In this document: piece by piece, positions 17,306 to 26,969 of the stretch | How positions within the stretch are numbered: position 1 is the stretch's first letter | Layout: every line of letters begins with the position of its first letter | Assembly: GCF_000741255.1 (NCBI RefSeq) | Contig: NZ_JGZB01000003.1 | Coordinates: 186,001-250,000, forward strand | Length of the DNA: 64,000 nucleotides | Reading direction: 5' to 3' | Source of the DNA: Bifidobacterium magnum | GTDB lineage: Bacteria; Actinomycetota; Actinomycetes; Actinomycetales; Bifidobacteriaceae | Translations under genes and position numbers: made by a program | The notes under the pieces: model-generated | Told to the model about the DNA's origin: nothing | Databases searched by the model: none | What the model saw: only the letters and a program-made list of their open reading frames with translations

Positions 17306-19102
17306 TTAAGCATCCCCGATCGGCGCGACACACTGGATGACGCGCGCTTGTCCCACACCCAGCAACACGGCCCGTCCCGGCGTATGCAAATCCTGCACCG
17401 TCATCGTATTGAGCAGCGCGGAGGGGATGCCGTCGGCCAAATCGACACTGCGTTCCGCACAAGGGAACATGACACGGATCGTGCCATGCTCGGGAATGCG
17501 TAGGGATTTGGTCGAGCGCAACGCCATGACCACCGTACGGCGCTCGTCGAACAGGTCATGGCGGAATTGTTCCGCGCACGCCGAGGTGTTCAACACGTCC
17601 AACAACTCGTCGGCGTCGTCCACCACGCGAACATGCTTCCAACCGCGCTCCCGGACGAGGCGTTCAATATGGCGCAACAGTGTGGACCGTCCACGGCCCG
17701 GCATGCCCACCACCGCGATATTGCCACGGTCCACGGGAACATGGGCCGGCGCCGTGTGCACGCCGTCGTCCGCAAGACCGATCAGGACGCTCTGGCCGGG
17801 CGAGCACCCGGATTGGTGTTCGCGCAATACGCGTTCGTACGTAATCTGTGCGGGCAATGGCGCGGTAAACAGCGGTTCAGGCTGCAACCAGCCATGCAAA
17901 CGCGCCGCGTAGCGGATTTGACGCGCCACATATGCCAAATCCGTACAGAAAGCGCACCTCAATAGCGTTTCCCGGCCGTCCACACAGCACAAAGCCGTAC
18001 CGGGCGCCTTGGCGCTCAGCCGCGCGGCGTGGTCCGAACCGATCATTTCCTGCGATTGCAACGAATCATGTACACGCATGCATACGCGCAAACTCATGTT
18101 CGCTTTCATCGACGCGTTGATTTGCCCCAACGGATTTTGGGTACAGGCGACCACATGCATGCCCAGCGAGCGGCCGAGCGACGCCACACGGATCAACCGG
18201 TCCATATAGTCGGGAAGCTGGCCCGCCATCGCGTAAAATTCGTCGACCACGACAATCATGCGCGCCGGACGCGGATCCATGTCGCGAATGTCGGCGACAC
18301 CCTGTTGCGCGGCGAGGCGCTCGCGGCCGCGCAGTTCCTGCTCGATGGCCTCCAGCGCGCGCATGGCGTGCTGCAAGTCCAGATCGCTGACGCAACCGCG
18401 CGTGTGGGGGAGCGTGGAAAGCGCGTTCATGGCGGAGCCGCCCTTGAAGTCGAGCAGGAGGAATTGCAGCGCATGGGGAGGATGAAGCGCCGCCAATGCC
18501 ATGCACCAGCTTTGCAACAATACCGATTTTCCGGAACCCGTAGTACCCGCCACAATGGCGTGGGGGCCTTGTTCCAACAGGTCAAGGAATGCGGGGCGCT
18601 TGTGTCCGTCCACGCCGAGCGGGACGCGTAGGGAATGGGCGGGAGAGAGCCAACGGCGTGCAATAATACGCCACGCGTCGCGTTGGCCCGCAATGCCCAA
18701 CAATTCTTCCAACGAGGTGGCGGGCAGGATTCGTTCATGAAGCGCGGGCTCGTCCGCACGTTCTTGATGTTGCTGGGGTGGGCCAGTACCAGCGATTGCC
18801 GATGAGGAGAGCGGATCCGCGGACGGTTGCTGCCTGAGCAAGGTGATCAGCAAGGTCGCCGCGCATCCGCAACATCCCGCAAACACCATGATCGCGAACA
18901 GCCATTGGCCTTGCAACAGCATCACGACGAGCATGATGGCCTGGGCCGCAACAGGAGCGGCATACGCGAACACGCGCAACGCGCGCAAGGATCCGGCGTG
19001 ACGCGTGTTCGGCACGCGCCGCTTGGAAGTGGAAGGTCGCCGGCCGGGTCTGGATCCCGTCCGCCGCGAATCAGGGGGATGATGTTTTCCTCGTCGAGCC
19101 AT
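17306..19102 (-). CDS. FtsK/SpoIIIE-type ATPase, EccC-like, membrane-anchored
   Basis: The 598-residue product has a basic N-terminus, two adjoining membrane helices at about residues 46-92, and an FtsK/SpoIIIE ATPase with Walker A GTTGSGKS (about 184-191), LLLDFKGGSAMNAL and Walker B IVVVDEF (about 280). A second P-loop-like domain follows, with GMPGRGRST near 465, where Arg replaces the catalytic Lys. Two helices followed by tandem ATPase domains is the plan of the EccC/EssC motor of type VII secretion rather than of FtsK, and no gamma DNA-reading domain is seen. No WXG100 or other ESX genes are nearby. ATG 19102 follows CATAGT by 7 nt (leaderless); GTG 19111 is the alternative. Its target is unknown. 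Confidence 0.85.
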   Translation of the reverse strand: MARRGKHHPPDSRRTGSRPGRRPSTSKRRVPNTRHAGSLRALRVFAYAAPVAAQAIMLVVMLLQGQWLFAIMVFAGCCGCAATLLITLLRQQPSADPLSSSAIAGTGPPQQHQERADEPALHERILPATSLEELLGIAGQRDAWRIIARRWLSPAHSLRVPLGVDGHKRPAFLDLLEQGPHAIVAGTTGSGKSVLLQSWCMALAALHPPHALQFLLLDFKGGSAMNALSTLPHTRGCVSDLDLQHAMRALEAIEQELRGRERLAAQQGVADIRDMDPRPARMIVVVDEFYAMAGQLPDYMDRLIRVASLGRSLGMHVVACTQNPLGQINASMKANMSLRVCMRVHDSLQSQEMIGSDHAARLSAKAPGTALCCVDGRETLLRCAFCTDLAYVARQIRYAARLHGWLQPEPLFTAPLPAQITYERVLREHQSGCSPGQSVLIGLADDGVHTAPAHVPVDRGNIAVVGMPGRGRSTLLRHIERLVRERGWKHVRVVDDADELLDVLNTSACAEQFRHDLFDERRTVVMALRSTKSLRIPEHGTIRVMFPCAERSVDLADGIPSALLNTMTVQDLHTPGRAVLLGVGQARVIQCVAPIGDA

Positions 19103-19178
19103 AGGGGGCACTATGGCAGATAAACCTCATTCCGGCCAGCCGGGGACGCCCTTGTGGTTTGACGGGTGTGTCGCGCCG

Positions 19179-20606
19179 CTATTGCTGGCCGGCCAGCAGC
19201 GCCTCCTGCGCCTCCTGGGTCATGCCGCCAACCGTTCCGGGCTTGTGGGTGCCGTCGCTCAGCGACGTGAACAACTGTTCATTCGCATCATTGTCGAGCA
19301 ACACGCTTGATCCCACACCGTCGACATAGTAGTCGGGGTTGCTCCAGTACACGCTGCCCGTAATGCCGTCGCTGCCGGACGCGTCATGGAAGGCGAGCAA
19401 CATGCTCATCAGCGTGAACGGCGTAGTTTTCTTGTCTACGGTAAGGGAGCCCAAGGCGGCTTTGCCAATGGCGCCGAGCTTGCCCGGATTGAGCAGGATG
19501 GAAGGCGACATGGCCTTCTTGGCGATTGCGCCGATAACTTGGCGTTGGCGTTCCGCACGGCCGAAATCGCCCTTGGGATCGGAGTAGCGCATGCGCGAGA
19601 ATGCGAGCGCCTGCGCGCCATCGACCGTGTGGCATCCGGCGATCCAGTCCATGCCGGATTTTTCGTCATGCACATCGGAGTCGTAACACAGGTTCACGCC
19701 GCCCATGGCGTTGACCACGTTCTGCAGGCCGCCGAACGACAGTTCCGCCACATGGTCCACTTTGTAGCCGATGATGTCTTCGACCTCATTGACGACTTGT
19801 TCGCGGCCCACTTCGCCCATGACAGCGTTGATCTTCATGTAATATCCGTCGATTTCCACAAGCGAGTCGCGTGGAATGGAAATTAGCGAGCTGGGGCCGT
19901 GTTGGGGTTTGGTCAACACGAGCATGGTGTCGGTACGCGCACCCGTGGTGCCGTCGTGGCCCGTGGATCCGTCGCGTTCGTCGGAACCGAGAATAAGCCA
20001 TGTGGTGGCCTTGGAATTGTTCGACTTGTCAGTAAGCCACGCCTCTTTGCGCAGATTGGAATTCACCCATGCGTATAGGCCGGCGAAAATGCAGCCGATA
20101 ATGAGCAGCAGCGCGACAAACACGCGCAACACGGTTTTGCCTACGCTGCGCGTACGCGCTTTGCGTGGACGCGCGGAAACCGGAGCGACAGCGGGCGTGA
20201 CGCCGCGCCGTTCAGGGCGAGGGCTTGAAGGCCGGGAAGTGTGCGCTTGGGATTGGTTTGCACGCGCATCACGGTGCGGGGCAGATTGGCGTGGCGCGCT
20301 GGAGCGGCTGTCGCGCGAGGCGTGCGGCGCAAAGGACGCGGGCATTGGCTCGTCTTGGCCTGAGTTCGCGGATTGGTGCACGGGACGGTGCGCTGCGGGC
20401 GAAGACTCATGGGAAGCGCGCGACTGGGATCGTGAAGGTGCGAAACTCGGAGGTACGGATGCGCCACCGGCGGATTTTGCGGGATCGGCGGGTTTGCGGC
20501 CTGAAGATTGCGGTTGGGTGGAAGAGGAGCCACGTCGCGGGCGCGCCTTGCGCCCGGACGGAGAAAAGCTGGGCGGAGTGGAATGCGAACCGTCGTCTTG
20601 TGTCAT
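19179..20606 (-). CDS. LytR-CpsA-Psr (LCP) family protein
   Basis: The 475-residue product has a ~150-residue Ser/Pro/Arg-rich, probably disordered cytoplasmic N-terminus, one membrane helix at about 155-178, and an extracytoplasmic LCP domain. The domain shows WLILGSDERDG, TDTMLVL, the SLISIPRDSLVEI Arg/Asp motif, INAVMGEVGREQV and the FSRMRYSDPKGDFGRAERQRQV signature that binds polyprenyl pyrophosphate. LCP enzymes attach glycopolymers to peptidoglycan. The ATG at 20606 is chosen from AGAGGG 8 nt upstream; the open frame runs on to 20795 through a hairpin. A 16-bp palindrome at 19183-19198 overlaps the last codons. It is the second of two LCP genes in a row. Confidence 0.92.
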   Translation of the reverse strand: MTQDDGSHSTPPSFSPSGRKARPRRGSSSTQPQSSGRKPADPAKSAGGASVPPSFAPSRSQSRASHESSPAAHRPVHQSANSGQDEPMPASFAPHASRDSRSSAPRQSAPHRDARANQSQAHTSRPSSPRPERRGVTPAVAPVSARPRKARTRSVGKTVLRVFVALLLIIGCIFAGLYAWVNSNLRKEAWLTDKSNNSKATTWLILGSDERDGSTGHDGTTGARTDTMLVLTKPQHGPSSLISIPRDSLVEIDGYYMKINAVMGEVGREQVVNEVEDIIGYKVDHVAELSFGGLQNVVNAMGGVNLCYDSDVHDEKSGMDWIAGCHTVDGAQALAFSRMRYSDPKGDFGRAERQRQVIGAIAKKAMSPSILLNPGKLGAIGKAALGSLTVDKKTTPFTLMSMLLAFHDASGSDGITGSVYWSNPDYYVDGVGSSVLLDNDANEQLFTSLSDGTHKPGTVGGMTQEAQEALLAGQQ

Positions 20607-20641
20607 TTGTTGGCCCTCTTGCTCAATCTGCTCAATATAGA

Positions 20642-20678
20642 ATGCTGGATTCCTGCACCATGTACAGGAATCCAGCAT
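20642..20678 (-). terminator. Terminator between the two LCP genes
   Basis: ATGCTGGATTCCTG and its exact inverse (14 bp each) are separated by 9 nt. On the minus strand the stem follows the upstream LCP stop and is followed by the U-rich ATTCTATATT. Confidence 0.75.
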
Positions 20679-20691
20679 AACGCAACCGTGA

Positions 20692-22110
20692 TTATTCGGT
20701 GACGCCGCACACCGTGTAGTTGATATAGCGATCGGCGGTGCCGATATACTGCTCGGTGGTCGGATCCTTGATGGCGCCCGTATCCGGATCCACAATGCCG
20801 CCCGTATTCGGATCGATCAGCGTGCCGTCCTTCATGACGAGCAGACCAGTCTTTGGATCCAGCGTTCCCGTATCTTGCGGTTCCTGGGACTCTTCGGGCT
20901 TGGCGGCCTCCTCGCTGGCCTTCGGTTCTTCGGTCGGCTTCTGCGTGGCTTCGGGCTTGTGCTCGTCCTGCGTCTTGTGGCCTTCGGAAGCGGAGCCGTA
21001 CAGCGGTTTGTCTTCCTTGAACTTCTGCCAGACCTCATCGGCGGCCTGCGTCCATACCACACGGTTCGGGTCGTACGGGGCGACCGTGATCGGCACGGTC
21101 TGCGCGTAAATATGGTCCACCTTCAAGTGCACGAGGCTCATGGCAAGGCCCACGAGCGCGGACGTGTTCGCCATGCCGCTGCTGATATTGAGCGATTCGA
21201 TGGCGGCGAGCGCCAACTGGTACAGCTGGCTGCTCTGTGTCAGCAGGTTCTTTTTGAGCGCTTCCTTGAAAATGGCTTTCACGAGGTATTGCTGACGCGT
21301 GGTGCGCATAATGTCCGAGCCGTCGGTGCCTTCACCATGACGCATGCGCGCGTATTGTGTGGCTTGCAGGCCGTTGAGATGGTGCATGCCCTTTTTCAGC
21401 GTAAGTTCCGTATACGTGTCCGACAAGTCGGTGGGGATGCAGATGTCCACGCCGCCCAACGCGTTGATCATCTTGTACAGGCCCTGAAAGTCGACCACGA
21501 TAAAGTTCTTGATATGTAGTCCCGTCAGCGAGTTGACGGCCTGTACCGTGCAGCTGGCCGCCGAGGAAAGGTTGCCGCCTTCACGGTATGCGGTGCTGAA
21601 AATGGAATTGAACATCACGCCCTGCTGTGCAGGGATAGTGCCGTTGCTCGTATGGCAGCTTGGCACGTCCACGAGGGAATCGCGCGGAATGGAGACGAGG
21701 TTGACATAGGAGCGGTCCGCGGAAATTTGCACGACCATCGTGGTGTCGGCCTGATGGTCGCCCATGTCCGCTTCCGTGCCGCCGGAAAGCGAAGCGTTGC
21801 CGCCGTCTCGCGTGTCCTGGCCAATGACGACGAACGTGATGGGCTTGCCCGCGTTCGGATCGATCACTTCCTCCTGTTCGCCGTTCTGTTCCAAGAAATC
21901 GACGCTGCGCGTACGGATGGCGCTGTCGAAATTGATCCAGACGGCCGCCGCCGCGGACGCCGCGAATACCAGGGCGGCGATCACGATGCACGCCACGACC
22001 GTGCGCACATGGTGGGAAATGACATAGGGGCGGCCCGTATGTTGTGGCGGAGTCTTGGCGCTGCCGTTCAGGTTCGGATTGGCATCGCGGGTATGTTTGT
22101 GTGCAGCCAA
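20692..22110 (-). CDS. LytR-CpsA-Psr (LCP) family protein with DPxTG-repeat tail
   Basis: The product is 472 residues from a TTG start at 22110, which AAGGAAGG precedes by 7 nt; the frame is open to an ATG at 22167 but that has no ribosome-binding site. One membrane helix lies at about 35-58. The LCP domain has FVVIGQDTRDG, the DTTMVVQ strand, VNLVSIPRDSLVDVP and YARMRHGEGTDGSDIMRTTRQQ, which carry the conserved Arg/Asp residues. The tail is a Pro/Glu/Lys-rich linker followed by four short repeats (DPKTG, DPNTG, DPDTG, DPTT). It diverges from the giant glycosyltransferase gene. Confidence 0.9.
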   Translation of the reverse strand: MAAHKHTRDANPNLNGSAKTPPQHTGRPYVISHHVRTVVACIVIAALVFAASAAAAVWINFDSAIRTRSVDFLEQNGEQEEVIDPNAGKPITFVVIGQDTRDGGNASLSGGTEADMGDHQADTTMVVQISADRSYVNLVSIPRDSLVDVPSCHTSNGTIPAQQGVMFNSIFSTAYREGGNLSSAASCTVQAVNSLTGLHIKNFIVVDFQGLYKMINALGGVDICIPTDLSDTYTELTLKKGMHHLNGLQATQYARMRHGEGTDGSDIMRTTRQQYLVKAIFKEALKKNLLTQSSQLYQLALAAIESLNISSGMANTSALVGLAMSLVHLKVDHIYAQTVPITVAPYDPNRVVWTQAADEVWQKFKEDKPLYGSASEGHKTQDEHKPEATQKPTEEPKASEEAAKPEESQEPQDTGTLDPKTGLLVMKDGTLIDPNTGGIVDPDTGAIKDPTTEQYIGTADRYINYTVCGVTE

Positions 22111-22339
22111 GCTCTTGCCTTCCTTCTTATGGGCGTATATGACCCCAAACTGTGGCGCGGACAACATGCGGCATATTCAAGGTATTCATGGAGATTATAA
22201 AGCAGTGCGTTGAACTTTCGCGCAAACGGGCGGCCGCGAAGGCGCCGGCCCTGCGTTCGGGGGAATGGAGACTACTGTTATATTGGTACGTGCGCAGTCC
22301 GCGGGGTAACCGCGGATGTTCGCTAAGGTAGAGCGTGCG

Positions 22340-22345
22340 TACACT
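22340..22345 (+). promoter_or_regulatory. -10 element of the glycosyltransferase gene
   Basis: TACACT ends 7 nt before the ATG at 22353. GGAGG is only 2 nt from that ATG, too close to act as a ribosome-binding site, so a leaderless transcript is the better reading. Confidence 0.5.
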
Positions 22346-22352
22346 GGAGGGT

Positions 22353-25300
22353 ATGACTTTGACAGGCGGCAATGAAATCCAGCGCGTGGTGGACAAGGTG
22401 CTCGTGGCACGGCCTTACCGGCACGCCGCACGCGTGGACGACCAAGTGACGGCCATTATTACGGTGCAAGAAGACACCAGATTCCTCCCCGAGACGTTGC
22501 GGGCCGTGTTCTCGCAGACCGTGGTGCCGGGAGCCGTGGTCATCGCCGACTGCTCGCAGCAGGAAACGGCTTCGCTGCGCACGGACATCGACATCATGAC
22601 GCAGTCGGCCGCCGCGCAACATCAACAAATACGCCAACAAGTGACCGTGCAAATCATGCATGTGCACCACGCCCAGTCGTTCGGCGACGCCGTGGGCAAA
22701 GTCACGCGCATCTCCCCGCTGGCGCAAGGCAAAAACGCGCTGTGGCTGTTGCACGACGATTCGCGTCCGGCCGACCAGTGGTGTCTGGAACGGTTGCTGG
22801 AAGCGTGGAGCAACACCCCGACCGCCGCGATTCTCGGAGCCAAGCAGCTCGACTGGGATGGCGAACTGTTGCACAATGTGGGCGCCTATGCGGGACATCA
22901 TTGCCTGCGAACGCTTGTGGTGGACGGGGAACCCGACCAGGAGCAATACGACATGCGCCAGGACGTGTTCGCCGTCTCCTTCGCCGGAGCACTGGTCGTG
23001 GGGGACACGCTGGAAGCCATGCGCGGCGTCACTCCATGGTTCGGCACCTTCGGGGAGTCGGCCGACTTCTGCCGCAGGCTGTGCCTGCACGGCAAGCGCG
23101 TGGTGGTCGTGCCCCAAGCCCGTATCGCGCACCGTCGCGCGCGCTTCGAGGGAATACGCACGGCCGACGGCCAGCCGCTGGACGCCGACGAAGCTGTCGA
23201 CACGTCCATGGCACGCTTGCACAGCGAACAAAAATACCGCTATACCGACATTTCGGGAGTTCGTTGGCCGGTGGTATGGCTCGCGAGCATCCTGATCATG
23301 TGCGTGAAAGCCGTACGCGAACTGTTCCGCAAAAACCGTATCAGCTGGTGCATGTTCTGCATGCCCTGGATCGCGCTCTGCAACATTCCCTCGGCCCTGG
23401 GCGCACGCCGCCGCGTACGCAACCAATCGGTGCTTTCCTACAAGGACTTGTCGGTGTTGACCGCCGACCGGCGCCAAATCGACCAATGGAAACAGGCCAC
23501 ACGCCAATTTGAAGACCAGCAGCAGGGCACGCTCTTGAGCCCGCTAGTCGTCGCACACCTGCGCAAACGCCGAATCGTGCGGTGGACGATCGCCATCATC
23601 GCGGCTCTTGTCGCACTGCTGGGCGTATGCGCCATGTACTGGGACGTGTTGCGTTCGCTATGGTCCGGCGGCTCGCTGTATTCCACCATGCTCGCTCCCA
23701 CAGGCGCCACCATGGGCCAGCTTGTCGCGTCGGCCACCACGCCATGGGTGTTCGGCGTAGGCACGGGCGTCCCAGCGCCTCCCACGCCATGGCTGCTCGT
23801 GCTCATGGTTGCCAGCGTATTTACGGGCGGCCATGTCGCCGCGGCGCTTAGCCTCATGTTCTTCCTGGCGGCTCCGGCCATGGTGCTTTCGTTCTGGGCG
23901 CTCGCGGGCGTGGTCACGCGTTCCGACACGGTACGCGCATGCGCGGGACTCGCCTGGTTCGCTTTGGCGTGCGCATGGGGACTGTTCGCCCAAGCGAACA
24001 TGCCCATGCTCACCGTGTTTGTGTGCCTGCCAGCGGCTTTCGCCTTCGTGTTCCGCGCCGTGGGCATGTACCGCACCGAAGTGGCCGTCCATTCGCGTCC
24101 CTCCATTCAGGCAGCCGCGCTTGCCGCATTGCTGTTCATTCCCGTGGTGGCCGCCGAACCGCAATTGCTGTTCGCGCTGATCGTGCTGTTTATCGTGTTT
24201 CTCGTATTCGTCACCAGGCATCGCCTCATGCTGGTGCTGATCCCGTTCCCGGCCGCGTTCGCCATCGCGCCCACGCTCGTGAACGCGATACGTTACGGGT
24301 ATCAGGGCATGTGGCGCCAACTGTTCGGCGACATCATGCTTCCCGCGCAGCAGGTGAACGGGGCTCCGCGCCTTATGGGCATCGTGCAGATCGCACTTGA
24401 TCTTGTGGGATTGGGCAACGCCCAATGGACGTCCTCCGCGTTCTGGAAGGATTGGTCCCATATTGCCGCCGTCGCCGTGCTGGTGGCCATGGTCGCGTTG
24501 ACGCTGATCGCGTTGGGTACCTTGTTGATGAGCAGCGTCCTGCGCCCGTCCCGCATGCTCTGGTCGCTAATTGTGGCCGGCCTGCTGCTCGCCGTGATTT
24601 CACCTTCCGTAGGCATTGCCGTCACGCCCTATGGCCAAGCGGGCGGATCTGCGGCGCCTGGCATGGCGTTGACTTTTGTCGGCGTCATCACTTGCGCCGC
24701 CATGGTAGCGGGGCCGGCTATCACGCACTTTACGGAACTGCGCGGCAAGGAGAGCCGCGTACAGGCGCATGCCCGTATGGGGTCGCGCATCGTCGTGGCC
24801 GTTGTGCTGGCGTGCGTGGCGGCCCTGTGCGCCACATGCGGCGTTTTCCGGGCCCAGTTCATGCAGGTGGGCGTCTCTTCCCAAGGCATTCCCGTGGTCG
24901 CGCAAGACTATCTCGCGCAAAATGGCGACCGCCGCGTGCTGGCCATGGCCGCCGAATCGAACGGCAGCGCCGCCTACAACGTGATGCGCACGAGCAGGGG
25001 AGACCTGATCGACAGTTCTCCCGTGCAGCGCGTGCGCGTGGCGCTCAACAGGGAAGTGAATCCGGAAAACGACCATATTGCGCTGATCTCCGGAAAGTTG
25101 TTGGGCAATGCGGATTCGGACGCGATCAACGAACTGATCGGGTTGGGATTCGGCGGCATCTATGTGGTGAAAAATTCTCCCGAGTCCAGCGCGAAAGCCA
25201 ACGACCAGCTCATTTCCAACATCACGGCTTCGGACGGCACGCAAACTGTGGTCAACAATGACGAGGGCATATATTTCCGGTTGGTCAATATTGACGGCGT

Positions 25301-25448
25301 GGACCAGAAGATCACCACGGATTGGCAACAGCGCACGCAGTCGAGCGTATGGCGCCAAGCGTGGCTGTGGTGCCTTGGCGTGATCGCCGCCTTGTATGTG
25401 ATTGTGGCCATTCCGCGCACGCTGCGCGGTAATGAGGAGGAAGCATGA
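22353..25448 (+). CDS. Family-2 glycosyltransferase fused to a polytopic membrane domain
   Basis: The 1,031-residue product begins with a GT-A/GT2 domain at about residues 20-250 (VTAIITVQEDTRFLPETLRAVFSQ; LWLLHDDSRPADQWCLERLLEAW with the Asp pair; the late FAGALVVG region). Two hydrophobic segments lie near 307 and 330. About ten further helices span 409-830, and the C-terminal ~190 residues form an extracytoplasmic domain ending in one last helix. It probably transfers a sugar to a lipid-linked or wall polymer, with the neighbouring LCP proteins acting downstream; the sugar is unknown. The start is uncertain (GTG 22335, ATG 22353). Its stop overlaps the next ATG by 4 nt. Confidence 0.85.
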   Translation: MTLTGGNEIQRVVDKVLVARPYRHAARVDDQVTAIITVQEDTRFLPETLRAVFSQTVVPGAVVIADCSQQETASLRTDIDIMTQSAAAQHQQIRQQVTVQIMHVHHAQSFGDAVGKVTRISPLAQGKNALWLLHDDSRPADQWCLERLLEAWSNTPTAAILGAKQLDWDGELLHNVGAYAGHHCLRTLVVDGEPDQEQYDMRQDVFAVSFAGALVVGDTLEAMRGVTPWFGTFGESADFCRRLCLHGKRVVVVPQARIAHRRARFEGIRTADGQPLDADEAVDTSMARLHSEQKYRYTDISGVRWPVVWLASILIMCVKAVRELFRKNRISWCMFCMPWIALCNIPSALGARRRVRNQSVLSYKDLSVLTADRRQIDQWKQATRQFEDQQQGTLLSPLVVAHLRKRRIVRWTIAIIAALVALLGVCAMYWDVLRSLWSGGSLYSTMLAPTGATMGQLVASATTPWVFGVGTGVPAPPTPWLLVLMVASVFTGGHVAAALSLMFFLAAPAMVLSFWALAGVVTRSDTVRACAGLAWFALACAWGLFAQANMPMLTVFVCLPAAFAFVFRAVGMYRTEVAVHSRPSIQAAALAALLFIPVVAAEPQLLFALIVLFIVFLVFVTRHRLMLVLIPFPAAFAIAPTLVNAIRYGYQGMWRQLFGDIMLPAQQVNGAPRLMGIVQIALDLVGLGNAQWTSSAFWKDWSHIAAVAVLVAMVALTLIALGTLLMSSVLRPSRMLWSLIVAGLLLAVISPSVGIAVTPYGQAGGSAAPGMALTFVGVITCAAMVAGPAITHFTELRGKESRVQAHARMGSRIVVAVVLACVAALCATCGVFRAQFMQVGVSSQGIPVVAQDYLAQNGDRRVLAMAAESNGSAAYNVMRTSRGDLIDSSPVQRVRVALNREVNPENDHIALISGKLLGNADSDAINELIGLGFGGIYVVKNSPESSAKANDQLISNITASDGTQTVVNNDEGIYFRLVNIDGVDQKITTDWQQRTQSSVWRQAWLWCLGVIAALYVIVAIPRTLRGNEEEA

Positions 25449-26968
25449 GCAAGCATTCTTCGGGAATCAAGATTTCTCGTGTAAGCCTCGGTGTGGCGAG
25501 CGCGATTCTTGTGGTGGCCGTGTTGGCGGCGCTGTCGATCCTGTCGACGGGAGCCGCGCCATGGAACGGTGCGATGAAGGCCGCCGCCGGCATTTCCCAA
25601 CAGGTGAGCCCCAAACAGCTCGAACAGTATTGCCCGAGCCAGATGAACCTTGCCGACACCCATTCGTATGGGGATTCGGAATTCCAAGCCACCACGGGAG
25701 ACATCACCTCGCGCACGCGCTATGTGGCCATGGGGTCGATTTTCCACGCGCAGGTCAGCGATATTGCGGACGCGCAGGCGGAAAACGCCACGGTGCTCGG
25801 CAACACTGACCAGAATTCCACCGACGTGATCACGGCCTCCGCCCAATCGCAGAAGAACGCGACGCTGTTCGACACGCGCATCCTGACCACACAAGACGGT
25901 ACCGGCGCGGCGGGAGCGTTGATGTCGTGGGCCACGCGCGGCGACATTGTGGGCGTTTCCTCGACCTCATGCATCGCGACGGGCAAGCGCCAGCAGTTGC
26001 TGGTGCCGGCCACAACCTCCGGCAATACGCAGCAGCTTGTGATCGCCAACCCTTCGGACCGTTCCATTTCCGTATCCATGGAAATGTGGGGGACTACGGG
26101 CGGCCCTATCGCCATGGCGACCAACAGCGTCATTTCCATCGGCGCGAACAAGACGGCGTATGTCAACCTTGCCGCGGCCGCGCCGAAACAGGAAGCGCTC
26201 TACGTGTCGGTCACGAGTTCCACATCGCCCATTGCCACGGTGGTGCGTTCCATCAGCATGGACGGCCTGACGCCGCACGGCTCGGATTTCGTGGTACCGC
26301 AGCACGCCATGGCGTGCCATTCGGTCATTCCCATGGACGCCCATGACGCGGATAGCGCGCACATCATGCTGTTCGGCCATGCGGACAGTGACGTGCGACT
26401 GAAATGGATTACCAAAAATGGCGCCAAGGACGCGGCCAAACAACACCTGGACGCGGACAAAGTGCAGGTGGTCGACCTGCATCACGCCCCCCAGCACACG
26501 GTCGGGGTGGCCATTGAGTCGAACGAGCCCGTGGCCGCGACGGGACGCATGGTGCAGAACGGCAAGGACGGCCAGCAGGACTTCGCCTGCATGAACGCCG
26601 CCACGGGATTTACGCAAGCGGCCGTAGCCATCCCCGAAGAGGCTGGCGGCAGCGTCGAACTGTCCAATCCTGCAAACCGCAAGGTCAAGGCGACGGTAGA
26701 AAGCATCGGTGTCGACGGTATGGTCGCAAGCACGGAGCATGTGACGCTGAACGCGTCGGGCGGCACCAGCATTGACCTTGACGACTTGGGCGACAACCTG
26801 ATCGCCGTGCATGTGTATGGGGATGATCCTGTGGCATGGGGCGTGGTTACGAACAGCAAAGCCGTGGACGAGGCGCAATACGCCGGAATCGGCTATCTTC
26901 AGGCCACGGATTTCAATATCGCCAAGCAGACCGTAACGGCCCACAGCGATTTGAACCTCGTGCGTTGA
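25445..26968 (+). CDS. DUF5719 family exported protein
   Basis: The 507-residue product has one N-terminal membrane anchor or signal (VSLGVASAILVVAVLAALSIL, about residues 11-31) and a long beta-rich, Ser/Thr/Ala-rich outer part with repeated SVELSNPANR/VIANPSDRSISV-like strands. This matches DUF5719, which in actinobacteria sits directly after the large GT2 gene. It overlaps that gene by 4 nt (ATGA), so the two are cotranscribed and coupled. A structural or accessory role in the same envelope pathway is inference; no catalytic motif is visible. Confidence 0.78.
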   Translation: MSKHSSGIKISRVSLGVASAILVVAVLAALSILSTGAAPWNGAMKAAAGISQQVSPKQLEQYCPSQMNLADTHSYGDSEFQATTGDITSRTRYVAMGSIFHAQVSDIADAQAENATVLGNTDQNSTDVITASAQSQKNATLFDTRILTTQDGTGAAGALMSWATRGDIVGVSSTSCIATGKRQQLLVPATTSGNTQQLVIANPSDRSISVSMEMWGTTGGPIAMATNSVISIGANKTAYVNLAAAAPKQEALYVSVTSSTSPIATVVRSISMDGLTPHGSDFVVPQHAMACHSVIPMDAHDADSAHIMLFGHADSDVRLKWITKNGAKDAAKQHLDADKVQVVDLHHAPQHTVGVAIESNEPVAATGRMVQNGKDGQQDFACMNAATGFTQAAVAIPEEAGGSVELSNPANRKVKATVESIGVDGMVASTEHVTLNASGGTSIDLDDLGDNLIAVHVYGDDPVAWGVVTNSKAVDEAQYAGIGYLQATDFNIAKQTVTAHSDLNLVR

Positions 26969-26969
26969 G

